Of a stretch of DNA of 5,519 bases, positions 5,370-5,519 are shown one piece after another. The notes beneath the pieces were generated by a model. It did no database searches. It worked only from the letters and a program-made list of their open reading frames with translations, and was not told the DNA's origin. This stretch comes from JBLNCE01 sp050260415 (lineage in GTDB: Bacteria > Bacillota > UBA4882 > JAAYXC01). The position numbers and the translations under genes are program-made. How positions within the stretch are numbered: the stretch's first letter is position 1; the number at the start of each line of letters is the position of its first letter. The DNA lies in the NCBI GenBank assembly GCA_050260415.1, contig JBLNCE010000176.1:1-5519 (forward strand), given 5' to 3'.

Positions 5370-5376
5370 CCTCCTT
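5370..5376 (-). promoter_or_regulatory. Ribosome binding site deciding the GTG start of the sugar kinase
   Basis: AAGGAGG on the minus strand, 8 nt before the GTG at 5361. It is a near-perfect Shine-Dalgarno, and no comparable site precedes the upstream TTG codons in the same frame. Confidence 0.85.
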
Positions 5377-5380
5377 GTTG

Positions 5381-5398
5381 CCTCCCCCCCTCCCACCC
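5381..5398 (-). promoter_or_regulatory. G-rich tract in the sugar-kinase leader
   Basis: The minus strand reads GGGTGGGAGGGGGGAGG immediately upstream of the ribosome site. It has four or more runs of at least two G with one-base spacers, enough for a two-layer G-quadruplex in the mRNA. This could affect ribosome access, but function is inferred only. Confidence 0.35.
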
Positions 5399-5403
5399 AA
5401 GAC

Positions 5404-5426
5404 CTGTGCCAAAAAAGAAGGCACAG
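5404..5426 (-). repeat. Hairpin in the sugar-kinase leader
   Basis: CTGTGCC (5404-5410) and GGCACAG (5420-5426) form a perfect 7-bp stem around the purine loop AAAAAAGAA (read on the plus strand). It lies 43 nt upstream of the GTG start. It is not followed by a T-run in the direction of the gene, so it is not a standard attenuator; it could be an operator or an mRNA-stability hairpin. Confidence 0.55.
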
Positions 5427-5519
5427 ATGCGAGGAAAAAAGGGCGGGAATGTCGAAGTATCAAGGCAAGACGGATTGAAGGGAGTCAAATGGATTGGGTA
5501 CATTCAGACCCTACCAAAG

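Noticed and set aside
5362..5463. Extended N-terminus of the kinase from a TTG at 5463
   Set aside because: The extra 34 residues are low complexity, unlike the family, and the strong ribosome site points to the GTG at 5361.
5456..5488. Kinase promoter TTGACT (5488-5483) with GATACT (5461-5456) on the minus strand
   Set aside because: The spacing is 21 nt, outside the usual 16-19, and the -10 matches only four of six bases.

Overview
This is a high-GC bacterial window with four protein genes, all on the minus strand, and an unusual gene-free stretch of about 1.1 kb. The organism cannot be named from the sequence. Strong Shine-Dalgarno sites, TTG/GTG starts on three of four genes and the Clostridia-like style of the sugar kinase suggest a high-GC anaerobic Firmicute. 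The adaptor protein, however, carries a TolC-docking-like motif, which points to a cell with an outer membrane. Both readings are inferences.

Layout, left to right. 3-3200 is a compact minus-strand operon for a tripartite MacAB-type ABC efflux system: periplasmic adaptor (1905-3200), ABC ATPase (1193-1891) and MacB/FtsX-like permease (3-1196). The adaptor and ATPase genes are 13 nt apart, and the ATPase and permease genes overlap in an ATGA, so the three are probably co-transcribed and translationally coupled. ATPase and permease are separate proteins rather than fused as in classical MacB. No outer-membrane channel gene is visible. 4324-5361 is a PfkB-family sugar kinase of the KdgK (2-keto-3-deoxygluconate kinase) type. 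It starts at a GTG behind a strong ribosome site, and its leader holds a small hairpin and a G-rich tract.

The region between them (3201-4323) encodes no convincing protein but is packed with inverted repeats. A 22-bp imperfect inverted repeat (3311-3334 with 3859-3881) brackets 571 nt. Inside it nearly every base from 3390 to 3848 falls in a local helix: a 17-bp perfect hairpin, a three-way junction, a CUUG-capped hairpin, and a 10-bp long-range helix that competes with an alternative 8-bp hairpin. G-U pairs inside several helices fit a plus-strand RNA, and a perfect TATAAT lies at the left end. A second densely paired block (3939-4228) with a multi-branch domain follows. The best reading is one or two large structured non-coding RNAs transcribed against the flanking genes. 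The alternative for the first block is a MITE-like element with terminal inverted repeats. I could not assign either block to a known RNA family by eye. This is the most interesting part of the window.
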